Numbered from the stretch's first letter, positions 37,584 to 47,274 are shown. The stretch: 64,000 bases of DNA from Singulisphaera sp. GP187 (GCA_945869475.1 CAMBOV010000005.1:62001-126000), one strand, 5' to 3'. Notes: generated by a model from the letters alone, not told the origin. A program made the numbers and translations.

Positions 37584-38467
37584 GTCGCAGTGCGCTGACG
37601 AGTGATCCGCAGATACGAAGAGCAGTCGCTGACTGCCGCGAGATCACCCGCACACGTGCTGGAAATTTCTACTGGGGACTGCGGCTGACTCCTGAGCCGC
37701 AGCGCTCTGCGATGTATTCAATCTATGCGTGGATGCGTGAAGCAGATGACATCGCCGACGAACTCGACGCAGATCCATCAGCCCGCGCGACGCGCATCGC
37801 CGCCTTTCGCGCGGCAACCGATCAAGCCCTCGCGGGAGCGACACCTCATGGGGCGTCAATCTGGAAGGCGCTCGCGGTCGTCTCTCGCGAATATTCGCTC
37901 GATGCGCGCGACTTTCATTCGATGCTCGATGGTCAGATCGCCGACCTTCAGCCGCGCCGCATTCACGAATGGGATGAGTTGCGCACCTACTGCACCCAGG
38001 TCGCCAGCACGGTTGGGTGCGTATGCGTGCGCATTTGGGGGTATGACGATCCCGCAGCGATTGGCCTTGCCATCGATCGAGGGATCGCATTTCAACTCAC
38101 CAACATCGTGCGCGACGTCGTCGAGGACATTGGACGAGGGCGCGTCTATCTGCCTGCGTGCGATTTCGCCCGCGTTGGCATCACCCCTGAAGAACTTTCT
38201 CGCTGGTCGAACCCACGTGCGTGCGCCGATCTCATGGGACAGATGATCGGCCGTGCCCGCGACCACTTCGAACGCAGCGCGCCGCTTGAGGCGATGATCA
38301 CTCCAGCATGTCGACCGACTCTGCGCGCGATGACTGAGATTTACCGACAGTTGCTCGAGCAGATCGCGCGTGATCCATCGCGCGTCACGCGTGAGCGAGT
38401 CGCCCTCTCAACCGTGCGAAAGATCCTGATTGGACTGCGCGCCACGTCGATAGGTGGTCGGTCGTGA
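37580..38467 (+). CDS. hpnD: Presqualene diphosphate synthase
   Basis: HpnD condenses two farnesyl diphosphates to presqualene diphosphate. The 295-residue protein has the first Asp-rich motif in MREADDIADEL and the second in LTNIVRDVVEDIGRGRVYLP, both close to phytoene-synthase-like forms. The start overlaps the hpnC stop as ATGA, and the stop overlaps the hpnE GTG as GTGA. This gives equimolar, coupled expression of the three squalene genes. Confidence 0.92.
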   Translation: MSRSALTSDPQIRRAVADCREITRTRAGNFYWGLRLTPEPQRSAMYSIYAWMREADDIADELDADPSARATRIAAFRAATDQALAGATPHGASIWKALAVVSREYSLDARDFHSMLDGQIADLQPRRIHEWDELRTYCTQVASTVGCVCVRIWGYDDPAAIGLAIDRGIAFQLTNIVRDVVEDIGRGRVYLPACDFARVGITPEELSRWSNPRACADLMGQMIGRARDHFERSAPLEAMITPACRPTLRAMTEIYRQLLEQIARDPSRVTRERVALSTVRKILIGLRATSIGGRS

Positions 38468-39852
38468 TGCCACCAGTTGTCGTGGTCGGAGGTGGGCTTG
38501 CGGGCATCGCCGCGGCGATGCGGCTCATCGATGGCGGAAAAAACGTGGTGCTGCTTGAGTCACGCAAGAAGCTCGGCGGTCGTGCGACGAGTTTCGTCGA
38601 TCCGCGCACCGGAGATGTGCTCGACAATTGTCAGCATGTGCTGATGGGAAGTTGCACGAACCTGCTCGACCTCTACGAACGACTCGGCGTGCTTGCAAAC
38701 ATCGAGTGGCATCCCCGTATCTGGTGGGCGAATCCGCCCCATGAGCCTGACATGATGATGCCCGGGCGACTGCCAGCGCCCGCACATTTCACGGTAAGTT
38801 TTCTTCGCATGCGGTTTCTCGATCGCAGTGACAAGCGCGGTGTCGCTCGAGCGATGTGGCGACTCATTCGCATGGGTCGCGACGGTCGAGAACTCTGGCG
38901 GGGGCGGTCGTTTGGCGCATTTCTTGACGAGATGCAGCAGACGCAACGTGCACGTGAATTGTTTTGGGAACCCATCGTGACAAGTGCGTGCAACGCGACT
39001 TGCGCGCGCACCGACGCCTTTCACGCGATGTATGTTTTTCAAGGCGGATTCCTGCAAGATGCTTGGAGCCCGGTGATGGGACTCTCGAGCGTGCCGCTCT
39101 GGTCGCTCTACGACCCGGCGCAGACGATGCTCGCCGATGCAGGTGGATCGCTTCGCACCGGGATCAGCGCACTCGCGTTGGCATTTGATGGACGGCGCAT
39201 CACGGGGGTCGTCACCGACGAGGGAGTCATCGAAGCGTCGGCGGTCATCGCTGCGGTGCCTCCCGATCGACTCTCGAAACTCTGCTCGCAGGTCGTGCGC
39301 CGCGCCGACTGCCGACTCGCGCACCTCGATGAGTTTGAATTCAGTCCGATTCTTGGGGCGCACTTGTTCTTCTCGCAACCCGTCCTCTCAACTCCTCACC
39401 TCGTGCTGCCCGGGCGCGCGACCCACTGGCTCTTCGACAAGGGGCGCGATGCGCACGGGCGCTTTCATGTGCACGCAGTCGTCAGCGCAGCGGATGAGTG
39501 GATGGAACTTGATGAGGGCGAAATCATCGATCGTCTCATGCGCGACATTCACTGGGCGCTTCCGAAAACGGTCGGGATGCATCCTGAGATGACGCGCACA
39601 GTGAAAGAAAAGCGCGCGACATTCTTGTGTCGCCCAGGCATTGACGCGATCCGTCCCACCGCCTGTGCCGATGGAGTGCGCGGAGGCATCAACAATCTCT
39701 TTCTCGCGGGGGATTGGTGCGCGACCGAGTGGCCTGCGACGATGGAAGGCGCGGTGCGCAGCGGGTACCTCGCAGCGCAGGGAGTGGTCGCCGGCCGGGG
39801 CGTCGTCGCGGACGTTCCACCGGCGCGACTTGCGCGCATCTTGGGGCTCTGA
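38464..39852 (+). CDS. hpnE: Hydroxysqualene dehydroxylase
   Basis: HpnE is an FAD-dependent oxidoreductase that reduces hydroxysqualene to squalene, completing the HpnCDE pathway. The 462-residue protein starts with the dinucleotide-binding fold VVVVGGGLAGIAAAMRL and LLESRKKLGGRATSF. A C-terminal FAD motif, NNLFLAGDWCATEWPATMEGAVRSG, is typical of phytoene-desaturase-like amine oxidases. The GTG at 38464 is used; an ATG follows immediately at 38467. queG begins 2 bp after its stop. Confidence 0.92.
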   Translation: MMPPVVVVGGGLAGIAAAMRLIDGGKNVVLLESRKKLGGRATSFVDPRTGDVLDNCQHVLMGSCTNLLDLYERLGVLANIEWHPRIWWANPPHEPDMMMPGRLPAPAHFTVSFLRMRFLDRSDKRGVARAMWRLIRMGRDGRELWRGRSFGAFLDEMQQTQRARELFWEPIVTSACNATCARTDAFHAMYVFQGGFLQDAWSPVMGLSSVPLWSLYDPAQTMLADAGGSLRTGISALALAFDGRRITGVVTDEGVIEASAVIAAVPPDRLSKLCSQVVRRADCRLAHLDEFEFSPILGAHLFFSQPVLSTPHLVLPGRATHWLFDKGRDAHGRFHVHAVVSAADEWMELDEGEIIDRLMRDIHWALPKTVGMHPEMTRTVKEKRATFLCRPGIDAIRPTACADGVRGGINNLFLAGDWCATEWPATMEGAVRSGYLAAQGVVAGRGVVADVPPARLARILGL

Positions 39853-39853
39853 G

Positions 39854-40996
39854 ATGCACGCAGACGAGGTGCGAATCTCACTCTGCCCCTCTGACGCGAG
39901 CGACCGTGACGCACTTGCGGCGTGGGCAGTCGCGCGAGGGCACGAACTGGGGTTCGCCGCCGTTGGAATCTGCGATACATCACCGAGTCAACGAGCCGAC
40001 GAGTTTCACAGTTGGCTCGCAGCAGGCAAGCATGGATCGATGGAGTGGATGAGCCACAACGTCGCCGTTCGGCTCGACCCATCGAAGCTCGTCGAGGGTG
40101 CGCAGAGCATCGTCGTGGTCGCTGACCGATATCACGATGGACGCCCCGACGAGCGCCCAGCGCACGGCGTGAATTCACAGAGTGCACTCGAAGAGCCTGC
40201 GGGCCGAACAGCGCGATACGCACGTGGACGCGATTACCACCGACGCATTAAGAAGCGTTTGCGCCGACTGCAGCGAGAGATGGAAGAGGCGCTGCCAGGT
40301 TCCCGAGGAAAAGTTTGTTGCGACATCGAACCCGTGATGGAACGCGAGATGGCCCAGCGCGCGGGGGTTGGTCGCATCGGCAAGCACACGCTGCTCATCG
40401 CTGGTGAACTCGGTTCGTGGGTGCTTCTCGCGTGCTACATCACGACGACACGACTTCGCGTGACGAAGCCCGACCCGCTGCTGCAGGGCGATCCGTGTGG
40501 AAGTTGCACTCGCTGCATCGACGCCTGTCCCACGAGTGCGATCACTCCGTGGTCGGTGGATGGCGCAAAGTGCATCAGCGGTATCACCATCGAAGAGCGT
40601 GGGATGGCCGACTCGCGGTACGCATCGAAGGCGCAAGACTGGTTGCTCGGCTGCGACATTTGCCAAGAAGTCTGCCCGCACAATCAGCCGACTCGGCTCT
40701 CAAAGCGTCTTGGATTTCACCCCGAATATGATGGGCGAAATTCGACCTTTTCACTCAACGAAGTGTTGGGATGGGATGAGCCAACTCGTCGCGCTGCGTT
40801 TGGTCCGAGCGCACTCAATCGCGTGCGGATCACGCAACTCCGTCGCAACGCGGTCTGGTGCGCGCTTGAAGTGCTCGAGCGTTCAAGGGACGCGGCGCTC
40901 TCAACGGCACTCGCGCGGATCGCCGCCGATGCGCAGGACGATCCAATTGTTCGCACAGCTGCTGCGGATGTCATCGCGCGACTCGCCGCGAAGTGA
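39854..40996 (+). CDS. queG: Epoxyqueuosine reductase
   Basis: QueG uses cobalamin and two [4Fe-4S] clusters to reduce epoxyqueuosine to queuosine in tRNA. The 380-residue product has cluster motifs CGSCTRCIDACPTSAI and CDICQEVCPHN. The cobalamin-binding N-terminal half includes RYARGRDYHRRIKKRLRRL and VGRIGKHTLLI. A C-terminal HEAT-like helical pair closes the protein. It begins 1 bp after hpnE and is probably the last gene of that operon, though queuosine and squalene synthesis are unrelated. Confidence 0.94.
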   Translation: MHADEVRISLCPSDASDRDALAAWAVARGHELGFAAVGICDTSPSQRADEFHSWLAAGKHGSMEWMSHNVAVRLDPSKLVEGAQSIVVVADRYHDGRPDERPAHGVNSQSALEEPAGRTARYARGRDYHRRIKKRLRRLQREMEEALPGSRGKVCCDIEPVMEREMAQRAGVGRIGKHTLLIAGELGSWVLLACYITTTRLRVTKPDPLLQGDPCGSCTRCIDACPTSAITPWSVDGAKCISGITIEERGMADSRYASKAQDWLLGCDICQEVCPHNQPTRLSKRLGFHPEYDGRNSTFSLNEVLGWDEPTRRAAFGPSALNRVRITQLRRNAVWCALEVLERSRDAALSTALARIAADAQDDPIVRTAAADVIARLAAK

Positions 40997-41014
40997 CCCG
41001 CGCCGCGCGAACGC

Positions 41015-42979
41015 TCACGGACCTTCTGGGCTCGGCGCTCCGCCACCCATCTTCTGCATGAGCTCCTGCATCGCTTCGCCCAGAGCCGCCTGCACAGCAC
41101 TGCTCGAATCGAGTTCGCCGCTCTCCATCTGCGCGGTGATTGCGTTGATCGAGTCGATCAGTCCCTTGACCATCTTGCCGGCCATAGAGAGCTGCATCAT
41201 CATTGGCGCACCCATCGTGTCGGCCGTCCCATCGAGGTCAAGTTTCCAACCGCCATCGGCATTCACAGCTTGAAATGGCATCGCACCACGTGCGCCGCCG
41301 ACCGAAAGTGTTGCGCTCTCATCGGTGACATCCGATGGAGTGGCTTCAATCGATTGCTCCGCCATTGCGGCGAGCGGTCCAAGATTGTCGCTCTGAAACT
41401 TCGCCTTCATCGCAATCTGCAAGGTCGCCATTGCCTTGGGTGCCTCGAACACCATCGCTCGAAGCGTCTTGCCGCCCGCGGTCTGCGCGATCAAGCACTC
41501 GTCGATGCGCAGCGCGTTCTCTGGACTCTTCGCGATCGAGCTGATGAATGCCGCGAGCGCCTCGATTGTTGCGCAGGGCGGGCCTGATGATGCATCATCG
41601 CCCGCATCACTCGGCGCAGCCTCGTTGCGTGCCGACGGGGCTGCTGGTGCGGTAGCAACCTTACGCGACGTCGCCGCGGGAATGTCAAAGCTGGGCAACT
41701 GAATCGTTGTGACTGCCCGATCAACCGTCACTTGAAGTGCGATGGTTGCTGCGCTGCCTCCGCTTCCGTTGGCAAGCGCATCCTTCAGCAGCGAGTAGAC
41801 CTCGAGCGCCTCCTTGGTGGATGCCTGCGCCTTCGCGAGCGCTTTGTTGGCATCGTCGCTGAGTGAATCACTCGCCGATCCGATGCTCGGGCTCCCAGCG
41901 AGTGAATTCAACAAGAGCGCTGTCTGAAACTCTCCCTCGCCCCGCGCAAGCAGCGCCCGTGCGCGCGCAGACAAGACGGCGTTCACTGCGCTCGCTGCGG
42001 TGCCGCTGCGGCGCGCAGATGATTCTGCAGCGTCGAGGTCTGCGAGCGCGCGTTCATAGCAACCAGTCAATTCAGGATGAGTGAGCGAATCGCTGCCCGT
42101 CGAGAGCGACTGCACCGTTTCAGCGAGATTCGAAATGACTTCAGTCGCCTGAGCACTGCTCAAGTCGAAGTTCGACTGCATCTTCTTCAGCGAGGCCAGT
42201 GCCTGCGAGAGCGCTTCAGCCTGACGAGAGGCGCTCGCCGCGAGCCCGGCCGCCAGTCGCAACTCGACCTGGCGTGCATTCGCTTCGACGGTGCTCGCTG
42301 ACGCTTGACTCTGAATCGCGCGTGCTTCGTCGCGTTTGTCGCCAGCCTCTTGCGCGATCACCATCGCCTGTCCGCGTGGGGCAGAGAGTCCGCGCTGTCG
42401 AATCTCTTCAGCGACGATCATGAGTTCTTGAGCCTGCTCGATCGCAGCATCCCGCTCTGACTTCGACGCGTCGACCGCAGCTTCCATCGATCGATGGGCG
42501 GCGGCGAGGGCGTCGCTCTGCGCAGTCGCTTGCGAATACACCTGCGCCAAAGCGCCGGCGTTCGCATCGAGACCAGCATTCTTGTTCGCTTCGAGCCGCA
42601 GATTCACCTCATCGGCCACACGTGTCAGCGCAAGGGCGAGCGATCGGCTCGCGCGGTTGGCGCTCTCAAGTTGTGCTGCACGCGCGAGTTCGAGAAGTGC
42701 AGCTTGAGTCGTCGCCGTTGCGACGAGTCCTGCCGCAGCTTGTTGCTGCGCATCGGTTGCATTGGGCACCGAGTTGGCTCGACGTCCAGCACTCCGAAGA
42801 TCTTCTGCCGCTGCGACGCGGTCGAGGCTTGCGCGATTCGCAGCGAGTTCGATTGACTCGGCAGCTTGATCGATCTGATCCTGCGCTGCCGCGCGTTGCG
42901 CGACGGTGGGGTCTTCGCATCCTGCAAGTGCAAGGGATGCTGCGAACGTGGCAACGATGGTGAGGGCAGTTGTTTTCAT
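41015..42979 (-). CDS. Large Ala-rich coiled-coil lipoprotein, unknown function
   Basis: This is a 654-residue exported protein. The lipoprotein signal is MKTTALTIVATFAASLALAGC, cut before Cys20. Residues 25 to about 420 are almost continuous helix, rich in Ala, Glu, Gln and Ser with heptad character, and probably form long coiled coils (for example ERDAAIEQAQELMIVAEEIRQRG). A Pro/Ala linker follows around 430-465. The C-terminal 190 residues form a separate domain with two cysteines and a Met-rich stretch (MGAPMMMQLSMAGKM). I do not recognise a family. It stands alone, converging with queG. An envelope-spanning or scaffold role is possible but unproven. Confidence 0.72.
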   Translation of the reverse strand: MKTTALTIVATFAASLALAGCEDPTVAQRAAAQDQIDQAAESIELAANRASLDRVAAAEDLRSAGRRANSVPNATDAQQQAAAGLVATATTQAALLELARAAQLESANRASRSLALALTRVADEVNLRLEANKNAGLDANAGALAQVYSQATAQSDALAAAHRSMEAAVDASKSERDAAIEQAQELMIVAEEIRQRGLSAPRGQAMVIAQEAGDKRDEARAIQSQASASTVEANARQVELRLAAGLAASASRQAEALSQALASLKKMQSNFDLSSAQATEVISNLAETVQSLSTGSDSLTHPELTGCYERALADLDAAESSARRSGTAASAVNAVLSARARALLARGEGEFQTALLLNSLAGSPSIGSASDSLSDDANKALAKAQASTKEALEVYSLLKDALANGSGGSAATIALQVTVDRAVTTIQLPSFDIPAATSRKVATAPAAPSARNEAAPSDAGDDASSGPPCATIEALAAFISSIAKSPENALRIDECLIAQTAGGKTLRAMVFEAPKAMATLQIAMKAKFQSDNLGPLAAMAEQSIEATPSDVTDESATLSVGGARGAMPFQAVNADGGWKLDLDGTADTMGAPMMMQLSMAGKMVKGLIDSINAITAQMESGELDSSSAVQAALGEAMQELMQKMGGGAPSPEGP

Positions 42980-43040
42980 GGGGTATCTGTCAGGAGGCGA
43001 CGGAGTCTACGGGCAGCGGCGCAGTGCGCACGCGACCAAC

Positions 43041-44453
43041 TCAGCGTGTCGGTTCGGCAGCATCGGCTGGCGTGCCCGGAAGTGGAGGCGTGAGATCGGG
43101 CGGCACGTACTCGATCGGATAGATCGGTCGGGGTTGATACATCGAGCGAATCCATTGCAGTGTTTCTTCGAGTTTCTGCGGGTAGAGCTTCTTGCCGAAG
43201 ACAGGCTTCCAACCCTTCACTGCGGGATGGGGAGTCGTCGCCTCGCTCGCAGGAAGTGCGTACTGCACGATGACCGACTGCAGTGGATCTTCGAAGTTGA
43301 TCAGCGGTCGACCACCACTTGTTCCGCGCAGCAAGTTGAGCAGATTCGTGTAGCGAATGCGTGCTTCGGTTGTGTTGAGGCCGAAGAGAAAAAACTTGCC
43401 AGCATCTGGACCGCCATGACAGCGGCTCGTCGCACAGTTTGTGATGAGCCATCCATCATGAACTTTGCGACGGAATGCGCTGAGGCTCGCTGGTTCGCTG
43501 ACGACGCGAATCTTGTTGTAGAAGTCGCGCGCCTTCAGCTGAAATGCAAGTTTCACAATCTGCAGCGGATCGCCTTGCACGAGTGCGGTTTGCGCGATCC
43601 CATCAGTTGGGATCAACGGACTTGCGCTGTAGTCACTCAGCAGTGCGCGGGCATCGGCGTGATCGATTGAGATCTTGGGAGGTTGGTTGATGTCGATTTC
43701 ATAGACACGAATGAGATTGACTTCGTCGGGCGTCATCGTGCGCGTCGGCAACGTCACAACGGGCGGTGGTTCGTCAGGCACGTAGTCAGGATGGTCGGGC
43801 TGCCCTGACGGCGGCACATCACGATCGCGCCCCTTGTTCGTCGCGAGTTGCGCCGTGACCTGCCGGAGCAAGGCGACTGCTTCGGGCATCTTGGCATCCT
43901 CGACGAGTTGGGTCAGTTCAGCGTGAGCTTCGACGTACTTGCCCTCGCTGATGAGCCAGTCGCACATCGCAAGTCGGCGAACCGTGTCATCCTTCTGCAA
44001 CGTCGCCTTGATCGCTCGGTAGCGCTCGTCGAAGGGACGGCTCAGCGACACCCGGTAGACCTCACTTCGCGCGACCTTTCCTGGCACGACGCCGACCCGA
44101 TAGCGCACCTCGTCGTAATCGTCGGCGACAATATCTGCTGGAAAACCCGTGCCGTCGCGACGGTAGATCACGCCGGGTGTCGGCGTACGCACCTCGACGA
44201 GTGGAATGACATCGAGAATCTCGTCCTTCTTGAACTCGCTGCGCTTCCCGTCGCGCTCAATCACGATTCGATCTTCATCTTCGTAGACGACGACTCCGCC
44301 TGTTTCCTTCTTGCGATCAATGACGAGGTGAACCCGTCGCGCGGTGGTCGCGGCCACGCTCGTTGGCGGCGGATCGTCCGCAGCGACGGCAAATGGCGCG
44401 ACCATCGCAAAATAGAGAGCCAAAATCAGAATCGATGGTGTGCGCAGTTTCAT
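43041..44453 (-). CDS. Secreted protein with CX4CH putative haem site
   Basis: This is a 470-residue exported protein with a signal peptide in residues 1-25, ending near FAVAADD. Residues 38-110 are beta-rich and include VHLVIDRKKETGGVVVYEDE. Residues 115-215 look helical. Near residue 340, CATSRCH is a CX4CH motif, a rare form of c-type haem attachment, followed by GGPDAGKFFLFG as in many planctomycetal cytochrome-like proteins. The C-terminus is proline-rich. It is probably a haem protein, but with no clear axial Met. It diverges from the isomerase gene by 47 bp. Confidence 0.68.
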   Translation of the reverse strand: MKLRTPSILILALYFAMVAPFAVAADDPPPTSVAATTARRVHLVIDRKKETGGVVVYEDEDRIVIERDGKRSEFKKDEILDVIPLVEVRTPTPGVIYRRDGTGFPADIVADDYDEVRYRVGVVPGKVARSEVYRVSLSRPFDERYRAIKATLQKDDTVRRLAMCDWLISEGKYVEAHAELTQLVEDAKMPEAVALLRQVTAQLATNKGRDRDVPPSGQPDHPDYVPDEPPPVVTLPTRTMTPDEVNLIRVYEIDINQPPKISIDHADARALLSDYSASPLIPTDGIAQTALVQGDPLQIVKLAFQLKARDFYNKIRVVSEPASLSAFRRKVHDGWLITNCATSRCHGGPDAGKFFLFGLNTTEARIRYTNLLNLLRGTSGGRPLINFEDPLQSVIVQYALPASEATTPHPAVKGWKPVFGKKLYPQKLEETLQWIRSMYQPRPIYPIEYVPPDLTPPLPGTPADAAEPTR

Positions 44454-44485
44454 GGCGGCGGTGACTCAGAAACGAGTGTACGAGA

Positions 44486-44491
44486 TACGCT
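44486..44491 (+). promoter_or_regulatory. Candidate -10 (TACGCT) of the isomerase gene
   Basis: TACGCT ends nine bases before the ATG at 44501, identical in sequence and spacing to the hpnC element. TGACTC, 18 bases upstream of it, could act as a weak -35. Confidence 0.38.
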
Positions 44492-44500
44492 TGCGCCATC

Positions 44501-45493
44501 ATGAAACTTGGAGTGATGTCCGCGTTGTTTTCTGGTCGCTCGCTCGAAGAGGTCGTTCGGTTGTGTGCTGAGCAGGGGCTCGGCGCGATCGAACTTCCCG
44601 TGGGTGCCTATCCTGGAAAGCCTTTTTTTGAGCCTTCTTCTGTGCTCTCGGATCGCCGCGCGCAGGAGCGCATCAAGTCGCTCTTGAAGGATCATGGACT
44701 CGAACTCTCTGCGCTCGCCGTGCACGGAAATCCTGTCCATCCCGATCGCACCATCGCGCGCGTGCATCACAATGCCTACGTCGCTGCAGTGAAACTCGCG
44801 CCAAAGCTTGGCACCGACATTGTCATCACATTTTCTGGATGCCCCGGCGGAGCGAAGGGCGACAAGTCTCCAAACTGGGTGACCTGTCCGTGGCCTGGCG
44901 ATTTTACGCAGACGCTCGACTATCAGTGGAACGATGTGCTCGTGCCCTATTGGGCGACGCAAGCGAAGCTCTGTCGCACGCACGGTGTGCGAACGGCGTG
45001 GGAGGGGCATCCCGGATTCTGCGCCTACAACCCGCAGACGCTCATCGAACTCTCGCGCCGTGCGATGGCAGCGTCCGGAATCAAGGGCAAGCCAACGCTC
45101 GGCGCGAATCTCGATCCATCCCATTTCTTCTGGCAGGGAATTGATCCTGTGCTCGCAGCGAAAATGCTCGGCGAAGCGGGAATCCTCTTCTATGTGCACG
45201 CCAAAGACACTGAACTCGACCGACATGAAGGACCGCGCAACGGCTATCTCGACACGCGGCCCTACAGCGCGATTAACACTCGCTCATGGAACTTTCGAAC
45301 CTGCGGTGATGGTCATGGGCATGAATTCTGGAAACCATTCGTCGCGATGCTTCGCCGTCAGGGGTATGACCACGTGCTCTCGATCGAACATGAAGATGCA
45401 CTGCTCAGTGTCGACGAGGGATTCTCTCGCGCGGTGCGATTTCTCAAAGATGTGATGATCGAAGCGCCGCCCGCGACGCCGTGGTGGACGTAG
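44501..45493 (+). CDS. Xylose-isomerase-like TIM-barrel sugar isomerase/epimerase
   Basis: This is a 330-residue AP-endonuclease-2 superfamily barrel. Metal-binding residues expected for the family are seen in AWEGHPGFC (Glu), NLDPSHFFWQG (Asp, His), YVHAKDTEL (His) and LSIEHEDA (Glu). Such proteins are usually sugar or inositol isomerases or epimerases and are abundant in Planctomycetota. The segment GPRNGYLDTRPYSAINTRSW is typical of a subgroup annotated as sugar phosphate isomerase/epimerase. Substrate is unknown. The gene is monocistronic and converges with the DUF4139 gene across 4 bp. Confidence 0.85.
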   Translation: MKLGVMSALFSGRSLEEVVRLCAEQGLGAIELPVGAYPGKPFFEPSSVLSDRRAQERIKSLLKDHGLELSALAVHGNPVHPDRTIARVHHNAYVAAVKLAPKLGTDIVITFSGCPGGAKGDKSPNWVTCPWPGDFTQTLDYQWNDVLVPYWATQAKLCRTHGVRTAWEGHPGFCAYNPQTLIELSRRAMAASGIKGKPTLGANLDPSHFFWQGIDPVLAAKMLGEAGILFYVHAKDTELDRHEGPRNGYLDTRPYSAINTRSWNFRTCGDGHGHEFWKPFVAMLRRQGYDHVLSIEHEDALLSVDEGFSRAVRFLKDVMIEAPPATPWWT

Positions 45494-45497
45494 AGGA

Positions 45498-47258
45498 TTA
45501 CTCGCGAGGCAGGGGAGTGATCGAGATGTCCTTCGAGCGACTCACCGTCACAGTCCAGTTGATGAGTGATCCTTCACTTCCAGTTGGCGTTGGCACCATC
45601 GAGAGATCCCATCGCAGGATGCCCTGGGGACGTTGACTCGCGACGTACTGCGCGTCGGTTGAGAGCGGCGTCGAATTGTTGGTGAGGCGCACGTCGACCT
45701 TGTCACTGCGGCTCACAGGTTGTCGATCGAGCAGTTCAACTTGGATCGGGCGCCCCGCGCCATTTGAAATCGTGACGCGATAGTCGCTCACACTGTCGAG
45801 TCCGCCGCCGAAGAGTCCGGATTGTCGGTCTTCGCGCTTCACGAGTTCACGTCGGGCGGTGACTGCGGGATCAGCACCGAAGAAGACGTCAAGTTCTTGC
45901 TTGGGTGCAGCTCCGGCGAACGAGGACGCCGCGACGTAGTCACCTGCCACGAAGACCGATGCGCGTCCGGGCAAGAGTTGAAAGGCACTCGCGTTGGTGA
46001 CGGTGCCTCGCAGAAAGACTCCGTCTGAGACGACCGGTTGCGTTTGATAGACAAACTTCGTTGGTGCATCGAACGAGGCGATTCGCGCGCGCCGTCGCAA
46101 CTGCGCATCGCTGGGCGCATCGAATGGAAGCGCAATGGTGTAGGTCACGCTCGGCCCCGACCCACCGACGACAGCGTCCACGGCCATCTCTTGCGCCACA
46201 GACTTGCGCTTCTGCGCAACCATGCGACGATCGCGAGTGAACGACTCTGCGTCGTTCTCGACGGGGGCCGTACTCGTAGGTGGCGCTTGTGGTTCTGAAC
46301 CGACCATCGAGCGAGCCACTGCGAACCCTGAGTCTTCAGAGATCGGCTCTCGAACATCGACATACCACGGCGCGAGCGGGGTGGGGCTCGACGCGTGACT
46401 CGGTCGGGCCGTCGAGAGCGAGAGGCGCACGCCCTTCCAATCTTCGCCCGAGCTTTGCACAACGACAGCGTCGAACTCGATCGTCATCAGGTTGCGTTCT
46501 GGAAGTGCGCGCAGTGAGTAGGCGGGCTCCCAGCGCGCGTCGGTGACGAGGTAGGAGAGTCGCAGTGAAACGGGACCTTCCGCCGTCACAGCGAGCAAGA
46601 CTTCAGCACTTGGGACGGCCGTCCCCTCACCGCCGAGTGCGGCACGTCGCGTCTGCGCCGCGGTGAGATCTTTGCGCCACAGGTCGAGTTTTTCACTGAT
46701 GTCGCGCATGCCGGCAGATGCGCGCGCGCGTTGCGTGGCCATCCACGTGAGTTGGCTGTCAAGGGTTGGCAGGTCAAGTTTCGAGGTGCCGCCATCCTTG
46801 CCCGCATCTGCCGCTGCGCGCACGCCGACCGATTCAATCACCTTGAGTTCGTTCTGCAATCCAGCGAGCGAATCGACTGCGACTGCGATCGTTTGGTTCA
46901 ACTTCAAAATCTGCGCATCGAGTGCAGCGGCTTGGGGAGTCGATGCGGCATCGGCCACGGGACGAAGGGCAAAGTCAACTGAGAGAATTCGCCCACCACT
47001 GCTCTTGGCCTCGATGGTCTCGGGTTGAATTGTGAGCGGCAGTGCCTCGAACCGAAGTTTCCAGAGTCCCTCTGTGAGCGTCTGTGTCGTGACGCGGGTG
47101 ACGGCCGCGCGACCTTGGTAAAGCATCACCGCTTCGATTTTCGCATCGACCGTGCGCTCTTGAGCAACAGTCGGGTCGACCTCTGCACCCCCTTGCGCGT
47201 GGGCGTTCGAGGCCAGTGCGAAGCACGTGAGTGCGAGTGAGATGGTGAGTGAAGTCAT
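45498..47258 (-). CDS. Secreted DUF4139/DUF4140 (mucoidy-inhibitor-A-like) protein
   Basis: This is a 586-residue exported protein. The signal peptide is MTSLTISLALTCFALASNAHAQ. An N-terminal DUF4140-like region includes VDAKIEAVMLYQGRAAVTRV. A coiled-coil stretch at about 100-200 precedes a beta-rich DUF4139 domain (LSYLVTDARWEPAYSLRAL, and later RVTISNGAGRPIQVELLDRQP). The ATG at 47258 has a strong GGAGG ribosome-binding site seven bases upstream, so I prefer it to a TTG at 47282. It follows glutamate dehydrogenase by 42 bp on the same strand. The function of the family is unclear, despite the MuiA name. Confidence 0.85.
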   Translation of the reverse strand: MTSLTISLALTCFALASNAHAQGGAEVDPTVAQERTVDAKIEAVMLYQGRAAVTRVTTQTLTEGLWKLRFEALPLTIQPETIEAKSSGGRILSVDFALRPVADAASTPQAAALDAQILKLNQTIAVAVDSLAGLQNELKVIESVGVRAAADAGKDGGTSKLDLPTLDSQLTWMATQRARASAGMRDISEKLDLWRKDLTAAQTRRAALGGEGTAVPSAEVLLAVTAEGPVSLRLSYLVTDARWEPAYSLRALPERNLMTIEFDAVVVQSSGEDWKGVRLSLSTARPSHASSPTPLAPWYVDVREPISEDSGFAVARSMVGSEPQAPPTSTAPVENDAESFTRDRRMVAQKRKSVAQEMAVDAVVGGSGPSVTYTIALPFDAPSDAQLRRRARIASFDAPTKFVYQTQPVVSDGVFLRGTVTNASAFQLLPGRASVFVAGDYVAASSFAGAAPKQELDVFFGADPAVTARRELVKREDRQSGLFGGGLDSVSDYRVTISNGAGRPIQVELLDRQPVSRSDKVDVRLTNNSTPLSTDAQYVASQRPQGILRWDLSMVPTPTGSEGSLINWTVTVSRSKDISITPLPRE

Positions 47259-47274
47259 GCGAATCCTCCGGCGT

